The notes below the pieces were generated by a model. That model made no database searches. It was not told the DNA's origin and worked only from the letters and a program-made list of their open reading frames with translations. Positions 1 through 8,903 of a stretch of DNA of 64,000 nucleotides are shown piece by piece (the first letter of the stretch is position 1; every line of letters starts with the position of its first letter). The stretch lies in contig NZ_KV440945.1 of assembly GCF_001636345.1 (NCBI RefSeq), positions 2,623,354-2,687,353 of the forward strand, read 5' to 3'. This stretch comes from Cytobacillus gottheilii. GTDB lineage: Bacteria > Bacillota > Bacilli > Bacillales > Cytobacillaceae. The position numbers and the translations under genes are program-made.

Positions 1-221
1 TAACAACGGATGAAGCAGCAATCCTCTTGGAAATTACAGAAGCTCGTCATAAGGTTGGCTCCACTATATTCTGTTCACAGATTGATCCTAGTGGATGGCA
101 TTTAAAGCTAGGAAATGAAACGATTGCGGAAGCAATCTTAGATCGTATTATTCATGACTCCTATCAAATTCTACTAGATGGAGAAGTTTCTATGCGTGAG
201 CGTCATGGGTTAGGCAGGTAA
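1..221 (+). pseudogene. istB: IS21-family helper ATPase (IstB), 3' part only
   Basis: The reading frame is open from the window edge (codons visible from base 3) and ends at 221, so this is the C-terminal part of a longer protein. The tail, with a [14 protein letters not shown] stretch followed by SMRERHGL, is typical of the end of IstB, the DnaC-like AAA+ ATPase that helps the IS21 transposase choose and capture target DNA. The Walker motifs lie outside the window. It is not a copy of the complete IstB at 9.0-9.7 kb, whose C-terminus differs, so two IS21 lineages are present. Whether the gene is intact upstream cannot be judged. Confidence 0.75.
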
Positions 222-240
222 CCTTAATATGGCCACATAA

Positions 241-441
241 ACCACTAGGGAGATTCAGAAGATTGAAGAATACTATTATTGGGTGGGTTACAAAACCTGG
301 ATTCCTTTCCCAAAGGAACTAAATGAAATGCTTTTAGAGGTATACGTCGAGGAACCTATTCCTTATAGCTGGACTGAGGAAGATATATTTGAAGGGACTA
401 GAATGATAATCTTCGATTACTTCAGTAACCAATCTAAATAG
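241..441 (+). pseudogene. orphan C-terminal gene fragment
   Basis: An open frame of 66 codons runs from just after a TAA at 238-240 to TAG at 439-441, but has no usable start codon or ribosome-binding site near its beginning. The translation (IEEYYYWVGYKTWIPFPK at the start, DYFSNQSK at the end) reads like real protein and is followed directly by a strong terminator. I do not recognise the family. It is best read as the 3' end of a gene whose front was lost when the neighbouring IS21 sequence arrived. Confidence 0.45.
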
Positions 442-453
442 TTAATTAATAAT

Positions 454-499
454 AAAAGCCCTATCAGATTACTAGAATGTTAATCTGTAGGGCTTTTTT
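454..499 (+). terminator. intrinsic terminator after the 241-441 fragment
   Basis: A long, nearly perfect stem (AAAGCCCTA-C-AGATTA pairing with TAATCT-G-TAGGGCTTT) is followed by a run of T residues. It lies 12 bp after the fragment's stop codon. The A-rich left flank would let it work in both directions. Confidence 0.85.
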
Positions 500-516
500 A
501 TCCATTGGTAAACATG

Positions 517-580
517 TGGCGGAGAGTGGTAAATTCCTTGGCGGAGAGTGGTAAAAAAGATGGCGAGGGTGGTAAAATCT
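517..580. repeat. three 22-bp direct repeats, probable IS21 terminal repeats
   Basis: The motif TGGCGGAGAGTGGTAAA starts at 517 and again at 539, with a degenerate third copy at 561, giving an exact 22-bp period. Multiple short direct repeats at the termini are characteristic of IS21-family elements, and an IstB end lies about 300 bp upstream. The repeats are therefore probably transposase-binding sites of that element or a relic of another copy. The unrelated fragment and terminator in between mean the region is a mosaic. Confidence 0.5.
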
Positions 581-686
581 CTTGGCTGTATTCATAAATC
601 ACCTAGAATGGATTTAATTAACACATCTATTTTCTACTACCCTGCCCATTTTCTGGTGTAAGCACAGTTTCGCTTATGACATGAAT

Positions 687-730
687 GTTGCCCACTTGTT
701 ACATAAGAAAGCCGACTATATAGGCAGCTG
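687..730. repeat. dispersed intergenic hairpin repeat, copy 1
   Basis: The arrangement is TTGCCCACTTGTT, then ACATAAGAAA, then a small hairpin (GCC...GGC) and AGCTGATC. The same order of blocks recurs at 16593, 17177 and 17653, always between genes. See the matching finding. Confidence 0.45.
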
Positions 731-778
731 ATCGTGAGTATTAGCACTCTTTCCATAAAGAAGAGTAAGTATGACTTG

Positions 779-1036
779 TTATAATTGTTCATTCAAAAAC
801 TTTATAAATTTCATTTTGAAATCTTCGTTCTTGATTATTTTCTTAACACGATAGGTATTTTGTAAATACATTCTAACCTTTCAATTTACAAAGAATAACC
901 TATGATATCTTTCATCATCATAAATATCCTTAAACCAAGAATAATTCTTTAACATTTCAATATTTCGGTCAATTTTTTTTGTATCCAAAGAGGTACTGCC
1001 ATTTGGTATTAGTGAGGCAAGAAATTCTTCTAGCAA
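779..1036 (-). pseudogene. small hypothetical gene with an in-frame TGA
   Basis: A TTG start at 1034-1036 follows an AAAGGAG site (1047-1053, 10-nt spacing). The frame encodes a charged helical protein of 85 residues ending at 779, but codon 52 is TGA (881-883). Residues on both sides look equally protein-like (DDERYHRLFFVN before, KVRMYLQNTYRVKK after), so this looks like a nonsense mutation in a single gene. The alternative is a genuine 51-residue product. Selenocysteine is unlikely because no stem-loop follows the TGA. The family is not recognised. Confidence 0.5.
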
Positions 1037-1184
1037 GCTCTTTAAGCTCCTTTATAATTAAACTTTATTATATCTTTTATATTAAGTAACTTTGTTGATT
1101 GTCTTCTATCACTATCTGGATAGATCCGAAAAGTTGACTTGGTTCCGCAACTGAAACATAAATACCTTATAGTTTTAAAAGATT

Positions 1185-1421
1185 TTAAGTGAATAAAATA
1201 AAAATAGCCAAAGCGATAACCCCTATTCCTGCTAAGAATAAGAAGATCCTCCTTATTATAGGGGGAAATAGCTTATAAATTATTAGTATGAAAAAATCAC
1301 TTAGATCTGTTGGTATATCTGATGCAAACTCCTTCAAGTCCTTTTTCTTGCTAAAAATCGCCATCCATATACAAAATACACCTACCATTATTAAAAAAAT
1401 TGAAAAAATAATTATTCCCAT
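1185..1421 (-). CDS. small two-helix membrane protein, unknown
   Basis: This 78-residue protein has hydrophobic segments at about residues 2-24 and 55-77, separated by a lysine- and aspartate-rich loop (KKKDLKEFASD). That pattern is consistent with a two-pass membrane protein, with both ends on the same side. No conserved motif allows a family assignment. It stands alone: the next upstream gene is the fragment on the opposite strand before 441, and the downstream neighbour is the broken gene at 779-1036. Confidence 0.55.
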   Translation of the reverse strand: MGIIIFSIFLIMVGVFCIWMAIFSKKKDLKEFASDIPTDLSDFFILIIYKLFPPIIRRIFLFLAGIGVIALAIFILFT

Positions 1422-1816
1422 CTTATTATCCTTGTCCCCTAAAATTAAAGTCTATCGTAAAATAATTATTATCCGATTTAGGCTTTTATTAAAGAGGTAA
1501 ATAATCCCATTGTCACAAATAGAACATGTTCAATGGGCAACTAACCTTAAAGTTAAGCGCCAGATTATTTAAGTGAATTTATTTAAAAATTTTATATTTA
1601 AGGCAACAAAGTTCCTCTTCAAGTTAACCAGCATGACATAAACAGGCATGTACTTCTGAAATATTGCTTTAAGTAACTGTAACCAAAATAGGTAAATAAC
1701 CTGCATCGCATGCTACCTTTTGAAAATAAGGAAATGTGTCTATTATCAATTAGCGTTTCGATACCGGTTTGCCCTCCCCCTTAAGTTTCTATATTCAGTA
1801 TTATACTTAACATAAT
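1422..1816. other. intergenic, no feature recognised
   Basis: This AT-rich stretch has no open frame with a ribosome-binding site and no clear terminator. It separates the small membrane protein from the 3' end of the MFS gene. Confidence 0.5.
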
Positions 1817-3070
1817 TTATTTCTCTTCTAAATGTAATTCTCCTTTAACGTTATTATCTTCCCTATAAAAACTCTTATTATTGGACTTTAATACTGAAAC
1901 AGAAAAAATAAAAGAGAAAAGCAACATGACTAGGGCCAAAGTGACTGTTGTAAGTCTTAGAGAAACAATGTCTGCTATTACTCCAAAAACTAAAATAAAT
2001 ACTACTTGGATAGCACTTTGGATTAGCTGGTAAATGCTTGTTACTCTCCCCATTACATTAACAGGAACATTGTTTTGATAGAAAGTCACAATTCCTGCAT
2101 TTAAAAACACATTAAAGAAACCTATTGTAACAAAACCAGCAACTATAGAGGTAAATGACCATGAGAACGCATAGATTACATAGCCAATTGTCATCATGAT
2201 TAATCCAATAGCTATCATAAATCGAAGTGCAAATTTATTAGAGAAAACCGATAATAATAAAGCTCCTACAACAGAACCAATACCAGTTATACTAATTAAT
2301 AAGCTATAATCAAATTCAGAAAGACCTACTACTCGTTGAGTAAAAACAACTTCTTGTGCATCCATAGTAAAGGAAAAAACCATAATTATAATAAAACCCA
2401 TATAAATAAAAGATACATATTTATTGTTTACCATGAATTTTTGAACAATCGTAAAGTCATGAATCACTTGTCCAATAGTCAATGTTGGAATCGTTTCTTT
2501 ATCAAAATTTTCTTTTTCAGGTAAAAAAAATAGTAAAATTGCTGAAATCAGGAAAAAGAAAGCATTTAGCCACAATGTTGCTTCAACAGAAGTTAATAAA
2601 ATAAACGAACCCCCGATAGCAGGTCCAATAATAAATGCTCCTGAACTAGCAAAAGATTGAATAGAGTTAAAACGCTTTCTTTTTTCTATTGGAATGAGAA
2701 TAGTAATATAGGTTATAGAAGATGGATTAAAAAATGCTTTTGCCACACTCAAGACAACTAATATTCCATAAATAACTACCATGTTTGTTGCCACCGGGAT
2801 TAAGCAGATGAAGGCAGCTCTAACTAGATGCGTTACAATCATTAATTTTCTCTTGCTTCGATAGTCAATAAAACTTCCAGTCCAGAACTTTGTAACAATA
2901 TTAGTCAGTGGTCCTACAATCCATAGCGCTGCAACTGCAGCTGCCGACCCAGTTAACTGATAAACTATAATATTAATTGCAACTAAATAAAGAAAGTCAC
3001 CTATACTTGAAAAACCGATGGATAATAATAATATTGATGGATTCTTCCAATCCCTCCAAATATCCTTCAT
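1817..3070 (-). CDS. MFS efflux transporter, macrolide-efflux (DHA3) type
   Basis: This 417-residue protein has about twelve hydrophobic segments and the MFS loop motif variant GSFIDYRSKRKL near residue 65, followed by PSSITYITILIPIEKRKRFNS. These features match the DHA3/MefA-like proton-driven drug exporters of Gram-positive bacteria, and the length is normal for the group. The ATG follows AGAGGAATAAT. It lies downstream of the XRE-TPR regulator on the same strand, so the two are probably cotranscribed and the regulator is likely to control the pump. The substrate cannot be inferred. Confidence 0.8.
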   Translation of the reverse strand: MKDIWRDWKNPSILLLSIGFSSIGDFLYLVAINIIVYQLTGSAAAVAALWIVGPLTNIVTKFWTGSFIDYRSKRKLMIVTHLVRAAFICLIPVATNMVVIYGILVVLSVAKAFFNPSSITYITILIPIEKRKRFNSIQSFASSGAFIIGPAIGGSFILLTSVEATLWLNAFFFLISAILLFFLPEKENFDKETIPTLTIGQVIHDFTIVQKFMVNNKYVSFIYMGFIIIMVFSFTMDAQEVVFTQRVVGLSEFDYSLLISITGIGSVVGALLLSVFSNKFALRFMIAIGLIMMTIGYVIYAFSWSFTSIVAGFVTIGFFNVFLNAGIVTFYQNNVPVNVMGRVTSIYQLIQSAIQVVFILVFGVIADIVSLRLTTVTLALVMLLFSFIFSVSVLKSNNKSFYREDNNVKGELHLEEK

Positions 3071-3109
3071 ATTATTCCTCTTTTCTATTAAGGTTCTTTC
3101 AACTCCTTT

Positions 3110-4384
3110 TTAGCTACTCATACGCTGACGCACTTTTTCACTTGCAATAAATGCGTATTTGAAGCAAATACTTGCTCGCTTATAAGCGTTGAGTCCTTCA
3201 TAAATCGATGCCCATAAAGGTGCATAGTACAATATCAGTGAATAATACTCTTGCTCAAAGAAATAAGGGAAAACAAGCTCTTCTATGTCTTTTACCTTAT
3301 TTAGCGAAAAATCTCGATCACTTACATACTTGAGCAAATCTAGTTGATATTTATGATGCCATACATTAAATCGTTCCTTTGGATAATGGGTAAATAGCTT
3401 ATTCAATATATCTTTGTCACCCTGTTGATATGAGGCTCTCATCCAATTTATTACAATATGTAAATCCTCCTCAAAGCCATTTGCTTGCTCATAATAAGAC
3501 ATCGATTTCTTGAATAAACCTTGGCATTCATAACTATAGGCAAGGTTGTTGTAAAGAGAACTCCATTGCCTTGGAGATTGTATAGATGAAACGTTTTTTA
3601 ATAAATCCAGACCTGCTTCAAATTCCAACAGTGCCTCTCGAAACCTATGTAAATCATTCAAAATAACGCCTTTCATTGAATAAAGCTTCAACTGAAATAA
3701 AGGTTTGTAATAATGCGAGAACGCTTCATCCGCACGATTGATATAATATAGAGCTTGCTGGAATGAATAATAGCGGTGGTGAGCAAAAGCTAAATGGTAA
3801 AGATAATTCGCTTGCTCAAAACGATTGGCAGTAATCATATAATTACTGACATGCTGTTGCTCTTCTCGAAAGATAATCTCATCGAACTCAAAGAAAGATA
3901 AATGAACATCCGTCGTAGTCGCAATATACATTTGTGTTACCCGATCTTGATGCCAGATGACGAAAGGTTCAATTCTCATCAGCAGCTCCCTAGCTACAGT
4001 TAAGGCATTGATGGATGACAAAAAACGACTATAGACCAAACTGGCCAGCAAATCGATTTCTTGTTGAAAAACCTCCGTTTGATAAGACTCCAACGTTGCT
4101 AATTCGTTTTGTGTCAGATTTTCATTCGATAATAGTTTTGCATATAATGCTTCAAGAAAAGAATGTTTCAATTCTATATTGGCTACCTCTATGCCTAAGT
4201 CAATCCCTAGACGTGCTAACAGCATTTCGTATACGGTTTGTTCGGCAATCACCACACCATTTTCAATACGACTCAAATAAGAAGGTGTACAAATGCCTAA
4301 AGATACATCATCCTGTCTTAAACCTTGTTGCTGACGATGATATTTTATCATCCGCCCCCAGTTCTTTCCTTCATTCTCTGTCAT
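3110..4384 (-). CDS. XRE-type HTH regulator with TPR-like C-terminal domain
   Basis: Residues about 10-65 form a Cro/C1-type helix-turn-helix (RQDDVSLGICTPSYLSRIENG). The remaining 350 or so residues are helical, with aromatic and leucine spacing typical of tetratricopeptide repeats. This layout is that of the PlcR/NprR/AimR/Rgg class, whose members often bind short signalling peptides. I place the start at the ATG at 4384, since the GTG nine bases earlier lies inside GGGGAGAGGTG. The MFS gene follows about 40 bp after the stop. A short open frame with a strong ribosome-binding site lies upstream and could encode a cognate peptide, but this is inference. Confidence 0.8.
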   Translation of the reverse strand: MTENEGKNWGRMIKYHRQQQGLRQDDVSLGICTPSYLSRIENGVVIAEQTVYEMLLARLGIDLGIEVANIELKHSFLEALYAKLLSNENLTQNELATLESYQTEVFQQEIDLLASLVYSRFLSSINALTVARELLMRIEPFVIWHQDRVTQMYIATTTDVHLSFFEFDEIIFREEQQHVSNYMITANRFEQANYLYHLAFAHHRYYSFQQALYYINRADEAFSHYYKPLFQLKLYSMKGVILNDLHRFREALLEFEAGLDLLKNVSSIQSPRQWSSLYNNLAYSYECQGLFKKSMSYYEQANGFEEDLHIVINWMRASYQQGDKDILNKLFTHYPKERFNVWHHKYQLDLLKYVSDRDFSLNKVKDIEELVFPYFFEQEYYSLILYYAPLWASIYEGLNAYKRASICFKYAFIASEKVRQRMSS

Positions 4385-4568
4385 TCTTTTCACCTCTCCC
4401 CTAATTTTAACAAATTTTCTTTAACATATATTGTGTATATGGTAAGTATTATTTTAGATCATAACCCGAATTTCACAGCACTTACACAACTAGAATAAGC
4501 CATTATATTGATCGATAGTTCGAATTCATCAACGGCACAAACTTTTACAAAATGGTTCATTGATTTAT

Positions 4569-4670
4569 TTAACCATAAACATTAATGTTAAATTTACTAA
4601 TAATAAGTTTACCTACCTTGTAATTACTCACACGTATGTTAACTATAAGATTAACAACAGCTTTATTCAT
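4569..4670 (-). CDS. possible 33-residue peptide gene upstream of the XRE-TPR regulator
   Basis: The sequence GGGGGAGG ends 10 nt before an ATG at 4668-4670. The frame encodes 33 residues, beginning MNKAVVNLIVNIRV and ending KFNINVYG, with stop TAA at 4569-4571. The ribosome-binding site is among the strongest in the window. The product is basic and amphipathic, without a clear cleavable signal peptide. It reads in the same direction as the regulator and ends about 185 bp before it. It may be a signalling or leader peptide, or a chance frame. Confidence 0.4.
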   Translation of the reverse strand: MNKAVVNLIVNIRVSNYKVGKLIISKFNINVYG

Positions 4671-4989
4671 TATTAATCTACCTCCCCCTTTAATAACAAA
4701 AGCATATTTATTTTAGAACGCATTAATAAAAAATTTAAAGTATAACTATTTTCAATTTATCATAAAAAAACAACATTATTTATATCTTCAGTCATATAAT
4801 CGGGTTTAACCTACACACATGACTATAAGTTTCCATGCTTAAGTATTTTTTATATTCTTCAGTGATGGAATTAGAATAAAAGAATTTACTTCTTTCAAAA
4901 ATGTTTACTATGATTACCTAGATTCCTTGTAGCAATCTAATGAGAGTTGATACTAATTATCAGTTTAAATAACCAATTTAGACAAAAAA

Positions 4990-5019
4990 AAGAACAATTT
5001 TCAGGAGAAAATTATTCTT
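4990..5019 (-). terminator. terminator of the 5018-5434 gene
   Basis: On the minus strand AAGAATAATTTTC pairs with GAAAATTGTTCTT and is followed by a run of eight T. The stem overlaps the stop codon of the gene. Confidence 0.7.
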
Positions 5020-5434
5020 AATTATTATTAACCTTTTGATATAACTTAAATTCCTCATCTTCATCTAACCATTCGATTGAAAAAGATTGTTGATCTGACT
5101 GTTTAAATTGGAAGTCTTCGTAGTCACTAGTTTTAATTATTTTATTATCTTTTAAGGTTTGCTCTCCTCCACCAACACCATAACCTGTTCCTTCTAATGA
5201 CCAGGAATTAACTTCAATTATGCTGTTATCTTTACCGATGTATTCTATTATTATTTTACTTTGGTAATTCACATGGCCTTTACTAGTAAAAGTAGATGAA
5301 ACTTTCCAATTTTCACTTTTCCCCTCATATAAATATTGTTCACTTATATGCCTACCTTTTAAAAAATCATATGCAAAAAAAACAAAGATTATAAAAGCTA
5401 TGATCAAAAATATTAACTTATTTCTCTTCACCAC
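5018..5434 (-). CDS. membrane-anchored extracellular protein, unknown
   Basis: This 138-residue protein starts with basic residues (MVKRNK) and one long hydrophobic helix (about 7-24) with no cysteine after it, suggesting an uncleaved signal anchor. The rest is polar and beta-rich, with a glycine-rich GTGYGVGGGEQ segment near residue 83, and would lie outside the cell. Tandem GTG codons follow GGGAGGGAAA, so the start may be 5434 or 5431. It has its own terminator. No family is recognised. Confidence 0.6.
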   Translation of the reverse strand: MVKRNKLIFLIIAFIIFVFFAYDFLKGRHISEQYLYEGKSENWKVSSTFTSKGHVNYQSKIIIEYIGKDNSIIEVNSWSLEGTGYGVGGGEQTLKDNKIIKTSDYEDFQFKQSDQQSFSIEWLDEDEEFKLYQKVNNN

Positions 5435-5517
5435 TTTCCCTCCCTTTATAAATTATTATACAGATAAATGAGTAAATATTTATTTATATTAAAAGAATCT
5501 AAAAATAATGTTCATTA

Positions 5518-5751
5518 TTAGGTAATCCAATAGTGCCCGGTAAGTTCCAACCCTATGATCACTTTTTCATGTTTTGTTCCAGCTTTTATTGATTGATCCA
5601 ATATAGAAACATTTGAATCTCTGCTTGGTATTTTCAAAATAACAAGTGGGTTGCAAAACTCCGTTCCTCTATAGTCCGGTGCACGTGCAACATGCTTCAA
5701 CTTGAATGAAGGGGTTTTTGGTGAATTATACTCTGATATGTCATTGCTCAC
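5518..5751 (-). pseudogene. IS110-family transposase remnant (N-terminal part)
   Basis: The frame contains HEKVIIGLELTGHYW, which matches the GxEPTGHYW segment of the DEDD RuvC-like domain of IS110 transposases, preceded by an FCNPLVI segment common in that family. It stops straight after this motif, so less than a quarter of a normal transposase of about 400 residues remains. A second IS110 piece lies just beyond on the opposite strand. Confidence 0.65.
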
Positions 5752-5888
5752 TCTTCAAACATTTCCTAGGTCATAAGACGTTTTAAAAGCAGGAAAAAAG
5801 ACCATCATAAAGAAAATAAATGAGATCTGTAGAAGCAGTTCACCTAGAGTGGGCAAACAATCCATTTTCGGAATAGATAAAAAATCGG

Positions 5889-6016
5889 GGAGCGACTATT
5901 TCTGAAATCGGGGAAATGTATCGGTTTAATCACCCTAAGAAACTGGTGCGTTTCCAGGAATTGATCCAAGTGTCTTTGAATCTGATACATTCAAAGGTAC
6001 TTTAAATATTCAGTAA
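5889..6016 (+). pseudogene. IS110-family transposase remnant (C-terminal part, frameshifted)
   Basis: Translation gives ATISEIGEMYRFNHPKKLV in one frame, then IDPSVFESDTFKGTLN in another. Together these are the conserved core of the C-terminal Transposase_20 domain (AEIGDI.RF..P.KLVAF.GIDPS). A frameshift near 5960 and the stop at 6014-6016 show that it is dead. It is oriented against the N-terminal remnant, so the original element was rearranged or two copies are involved. Confidence 0.65.
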
Positions 6017-6042
6017 TACACGAAATAAAGTTGTTTCAAAAT

Positions 6043-6225
6043 TCACTCAAATATTTTATCAACAGTTATTTTCGTTAATACTAATAAAATAATAAAAATT
6101 GCTATCGATATTATAATGTTAAATATTGCGGTTGGTGCAAAAAAGAAATAATTTAAAACCTTTGTGGTGATAATATAATTTAGGACAAATACTGCAAGGA
6201 AAACAAATATGTATTTGAAGTTCAA
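6043..6225 (-). CDS. small two-helix membrane protein, unknown
   Basis: This 60-residue product consists almost entirely of two hydrophobic segments (about 4-24 and 32-52) with a short basic stretch at each end. The start is TTG at 6223-6225, seven bases after a GGAGGG site, which supports translation. No family is recognised. It is followed only by the IS110 debris. Confidence 0.5.
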   Translation of the reverse strand: MNFKYIFVFLAVFVLNYIITTKVLNYFFFAPTAIFNIIISIAIFIILLVLTKITVDKIFE

Positions 6226-6469
6226 TACATCACCCTCCGCAAAAATAAAAATCAGAATATTATTATAATTTTAACATAAGGTTTTTTAAAAAGTAAAGGA
6301 TTGTTATGGAAATAACAGGAATTTAAATTTTGAAGGAGAGATTTTTTTCAAAGTCAGTAATCCTGTCTCTGTTAAACTTTAATTATATTTAAATTAACGG
6401 AAACTCTATTTCCTTTGATTACTCAAATTCAATGTAAGTCTTCAAAAGCATTTATTCATTCTAAATTTT

Positions 6470-7069
6470 TTAATTCTTGATAACTAAATCAGCTTTTTCG
6501 ATTGGCGAAACTGTTTCCATATAATAATCTTCAGCTTTCCAGTATCTCTTTTGAAACTTCTCAATTTTATTTTGTGTATCGACATTTTCACGATTGAACC
6601 TCTCTTCTCTTGAACAATTCAGATAAATCATAAAATCGAAATAGTTTTTCCACTCTTTTCTTTGTAAAAAAACTCCTTCGATTATAATTAGACAAGTATC
6701 AGGTATTTTAACTGTATGTAATTTTTGCAAATCACAACTATTGTCATAAGTCAATAATTGTAGTTCATTAGCTACTTTAAGTTTTTTGAATAACTTCTCT
6801 TTCAGCCATTCTACATCCCATTGCAAATTGTAATACTCATGCCACTCTTCATAACCGGTGTTATAACGTTTTTTTCTCTCTACAATGTAATCGTCTAAAT
6901 GCAAAACACAAGCCAACATGTTTTTATCTTGAATATGCTGTTCGATGTTTCTTACTATTGTTGTTTTACCAGAACGACTTAATCCATCTATTCCTAGAAC
7001 AACCCTTTGACCTTGTTCAACTTTTGGAATTCTTTTAAATAAATTTGTTATTTTATCTTCCAAGCTCAT
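6470..7069 (-). CDS. uridine kinase-like P-loop kinase
   Basis: This protein of about 200 residues has a Walker A loop (GIDGLSRSGKTT) near residues 27-38, an HLDDY segment near 60 that matches the substrate-side DD motif of the uridine/phosphoribulokinase group, and IIIEGVFLQR near 128, typical of the kinase beta-strand 4. It probably phosphorylates a nucleoside or a similar small substrate using ATP or GTP in the cytoplasm. Such stand-alone kinases are common in Bacillus and their substrates are mostly unknown. The ATG at 7069 is preferred over the GTG at 7075, but the ribosome-binding site is weak for both. Confidence 0.7.
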   Translation of the reverse strand: MSLEDKITNLFKRIPKVEQGQRVVLGIDGLSRSGKTTIVRNIEQHIQDKNMLACVLHLDDYIVERKKRYNTGYEEWHEYYNLQWDVEWLKEKLFKKLKVANELQLLTYDNSCDLQKLHTVKIPDTCLIIIEGVFLQRKEWKNYFDFMIYLNCSREERFNRENVDTQNKIEKFQKRYWKAEDYYMETVSPIEKADLVIKN

Positions 7070-7407
7070 TCCCACCCAAATTTTAATATGCCAATTGCAC
7101 TATAGCGCCCCGTTTCTATCATAAGCAAGATTTCACTTATTAGAGGACTGGTCTCCCTTTACTTAAAGAAGCAGCTAAGCATTGGTAGTCAAAAAATACA
7201 TTCCTAAAAGGATTACCATGATTAGCAATATACCTAAAAAACACGCTTCATTTTTTCCCCCTTTAATATATATTGCTAGCTTGTCACTAATTCCTGTAAA
7301 TTCTTTATTCTAATCGTATTTTCCTTCCTAAGCTAACATGCCCCTATTATGGAATTTTAAAGAACCTGTCAAGTTAGGCAGTTTATCTGGAATTCCTCCG
7401 TTATAGC
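7070..7407. other. intergenic with repeat-like block and broken micro-gene
   Basis: This stretch holds the broken 25-residue gene described separately and a block at 7093-7125 (TTGCACTATAGCGCCCCGTT...ATAAGC) resembling the dispersed intergenic repeat. Nothing else is seen. Confidence 0.4.
7175..7251 (-). pseudogene. very short membrane peptide gene with one base missing
   Basis: An AGGGGGA site precedes ATG AAG CGT at 7251. After a run of six T the frame closes at once. One more T would continue into a hydrophobic peptide (FLGILLIMVILLGMYFL) ending at the TAG at 7175-7177, about 25 residues in total. The strong ribosome-binding site and typical single-helix composition suggest a real small membrane protein gene with a one-base homopolymer loss. 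The loss could be a mutation or a sequencing error. Confidence 0.35.
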
Positions 7408-7929
7408 TTAATTATCTTCCTTCCAACCAATTTGCTGAATAATAATAGCTATCACTTTATCTTCATTAATCCCAAACTCTATATTTATCCTATTATCTTT
7501 ATCAAAATATCCAACCGTATCTATGCCACTTTCAACCCTTTCATAATACTGATCACCGTATTCTTTCATTACCTTTTCTTTTTTATCTCCAATTTTAATT
7601 TCTTTATAAGTTTCATATATTTTAGAGTTTTCGTGTGTTCTTTTAATGAATAATCGAATAACCTTGTCATCTACAAATCCAAACTCCACACCATCGTAAC
7701 TTAAATATTTTGACTTTGGATTGTCTATTTCTTCGACTTCATTTGATTTTCCGAAATTGTTGATTACATCCTTCTCAGATGAATTTATTGAAATAGAATT
7801 GATATCTTCACTTGACAGATCAATACTCCCTGTACTTTCATAAAAGTCCATCGTTTCTTTCGCTAATGGTTCGCATCCTATTAAAATTAAAAACATAATT
7901 ATAGTTGAGATTTTTAGATATCTCTTCAA
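7408..7929 (-). CDS. lipoprotein, unknown
   Basis: The N-terminus has basic residues, a hydrophobic run and a lipobox-like LIGC, so the mature protein should be lipid-anchored on the outer face of the membrane. The rest is a polar alpha/beta domain in which a pattern resembling IKIGDKKEKVMKEYG appears twice, as in small repeat folds of the SmpA/BLIP type. I start at the TTG at 7929 because GAGGGGG lies just before it; the upstream ATG at 7947 is overlapped by that site. No partner genes are adjacent. Confidence 0.65.
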   Translation of the reverse strand: MKRYLKISTIIMFLILIGCEPLAKETMDFYESTGSIDLSSEDINSISINSSEKDVINNFGKSNEVEEIDNPKSKYLSYDGVEFGFVDDKVIRLFIKRTHENSKIYETYKEIKIGDKKEKVMKEYGDQYYERVESGIDTVGYFDKDNRINIEFGINEDKVIAIIIQQIGWKEDN

Positions 7930-8066
7930 AACAATCCCCCTCTTCATTTATAGATTGGACTATTTAACCATAAGATCTAATACTTTTAATATTTTTAGCA
8001 TAGTAATAACTTCCCTTGTTAAAGACCATTATTTTTGTCATTGGTTAATGAAACGCAATTCTTATT

Positions 8067-8696
8067 CTAATTGTTATTAATTATTTTTTCCGAAATGAAA
8101 TCATTATTACTTATATCTAGGTTAGTAATTACGTATAAACCATCCTGTTTCTTTCGGAAAATCATCTCTAGACAATTTTTTACCCAAAATATATTGTTTG
8201 TAAGAAGTGATTGTCCATCATGAGATACAAGATAAATCCTCTTCTTATCTTGTTTTTTACACCATTCTAGAAAATGTTTTGCTAACAAAATAAACTCATT
8301 TTCTGGAATAATATTTATTCCATATATCCATAAATTAAGTGACGATTCTTTATCAAGGATAAAATCAGGAAAATCCTTTCTTATCTTTTCTCTTGTTAAT
8401 AGATGATAACATGGAAGTGTTTTTGAATCTTGTTTTAGAGGAAATATTCTTGGGGAGATTAGTCGGCTTACCAATTTTGTAGGACTTATTCCTTCTGTCC
8501 ATATCATTGCTGTTTGTAACGCCCTTCTTATAGGGCTGATTATTACAATGTCATCTTCTGAAATTGGAAATTGACTTCTAAGCTCTCGCGCCTGAATTAT
8601 ACCTTCTTTTGTTAAAGAAGGATCAGTTGTATATATACTATAAGGTAGATTCAGAGTATGTTCACCCTGTTCGTGCCTAATAAAAACTAACTCCAA
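8067..8696 (-). CDS. histidine phosphatase (phosphoglycerate mutase) superfamily protein
   Basis: The 209-residue protein begins MELVFIRHEQGEH, the RHG-type motif in which His8 would be the phosphorylated residue, although the usual glycine is replaced by glutamate. SPIRRALQTA near residue 75 supplies the second arginine, and LVSHDGQ near 155 gives the second catalytic histidine. It is likely a small phosphatase; the substrate is unknown. The TTG start follows GAGGAGG with eight-base spacing. The RHG to RHE change is unusual but occurs in the superfamily. Confidence 0.75.
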   Translation of the reverse strand: MELVFIRHEQGEHTLNLPYSIYTTDPSLTKEGIIQARELRSQFPISEDDIVIISPIRRALQTAMIWTEGISPTKLVSRLISPRIFPLKQDSKTLPCYHLLTREKIRKDFPDFILDKESSLNLWIYGINIIPENEFILLAKHFLEWCKKQDKKRIYLVSHDGQSLLTNNIFWVKNCLEMIFRKKQDGLYVITNLDISNNDFISEKIINNN

Positions 8697-8903
8697 TTTA
8701 TTATCCTCCTCATATATAGCGGTCTCTTAACATTATTCCTGCAGATTAATAAGTAGAGAAACAATCAGCTATGGTAGTTAAGAATTATATTACAGTGAGT
8801 AACCTTTGATTTAATGTAAAACATATACTTCTTAATTTATTCCCGCTTATACTTATTATTCCTCCCCCACTATTCTGACCCTTTAGTAAAATAAAACTAA
8901 ACA

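Noticed and set aside
881-883. TGA as a selenocysteine codon
   Set aside because: No stem-loop follows and the residue is not in a redox-type context.
3110-4384. Phage arbitrium (AimR) regulator
   Set aside because: No phage genes are nearby, and the small upstream frame has no AimP-like signal peptide.
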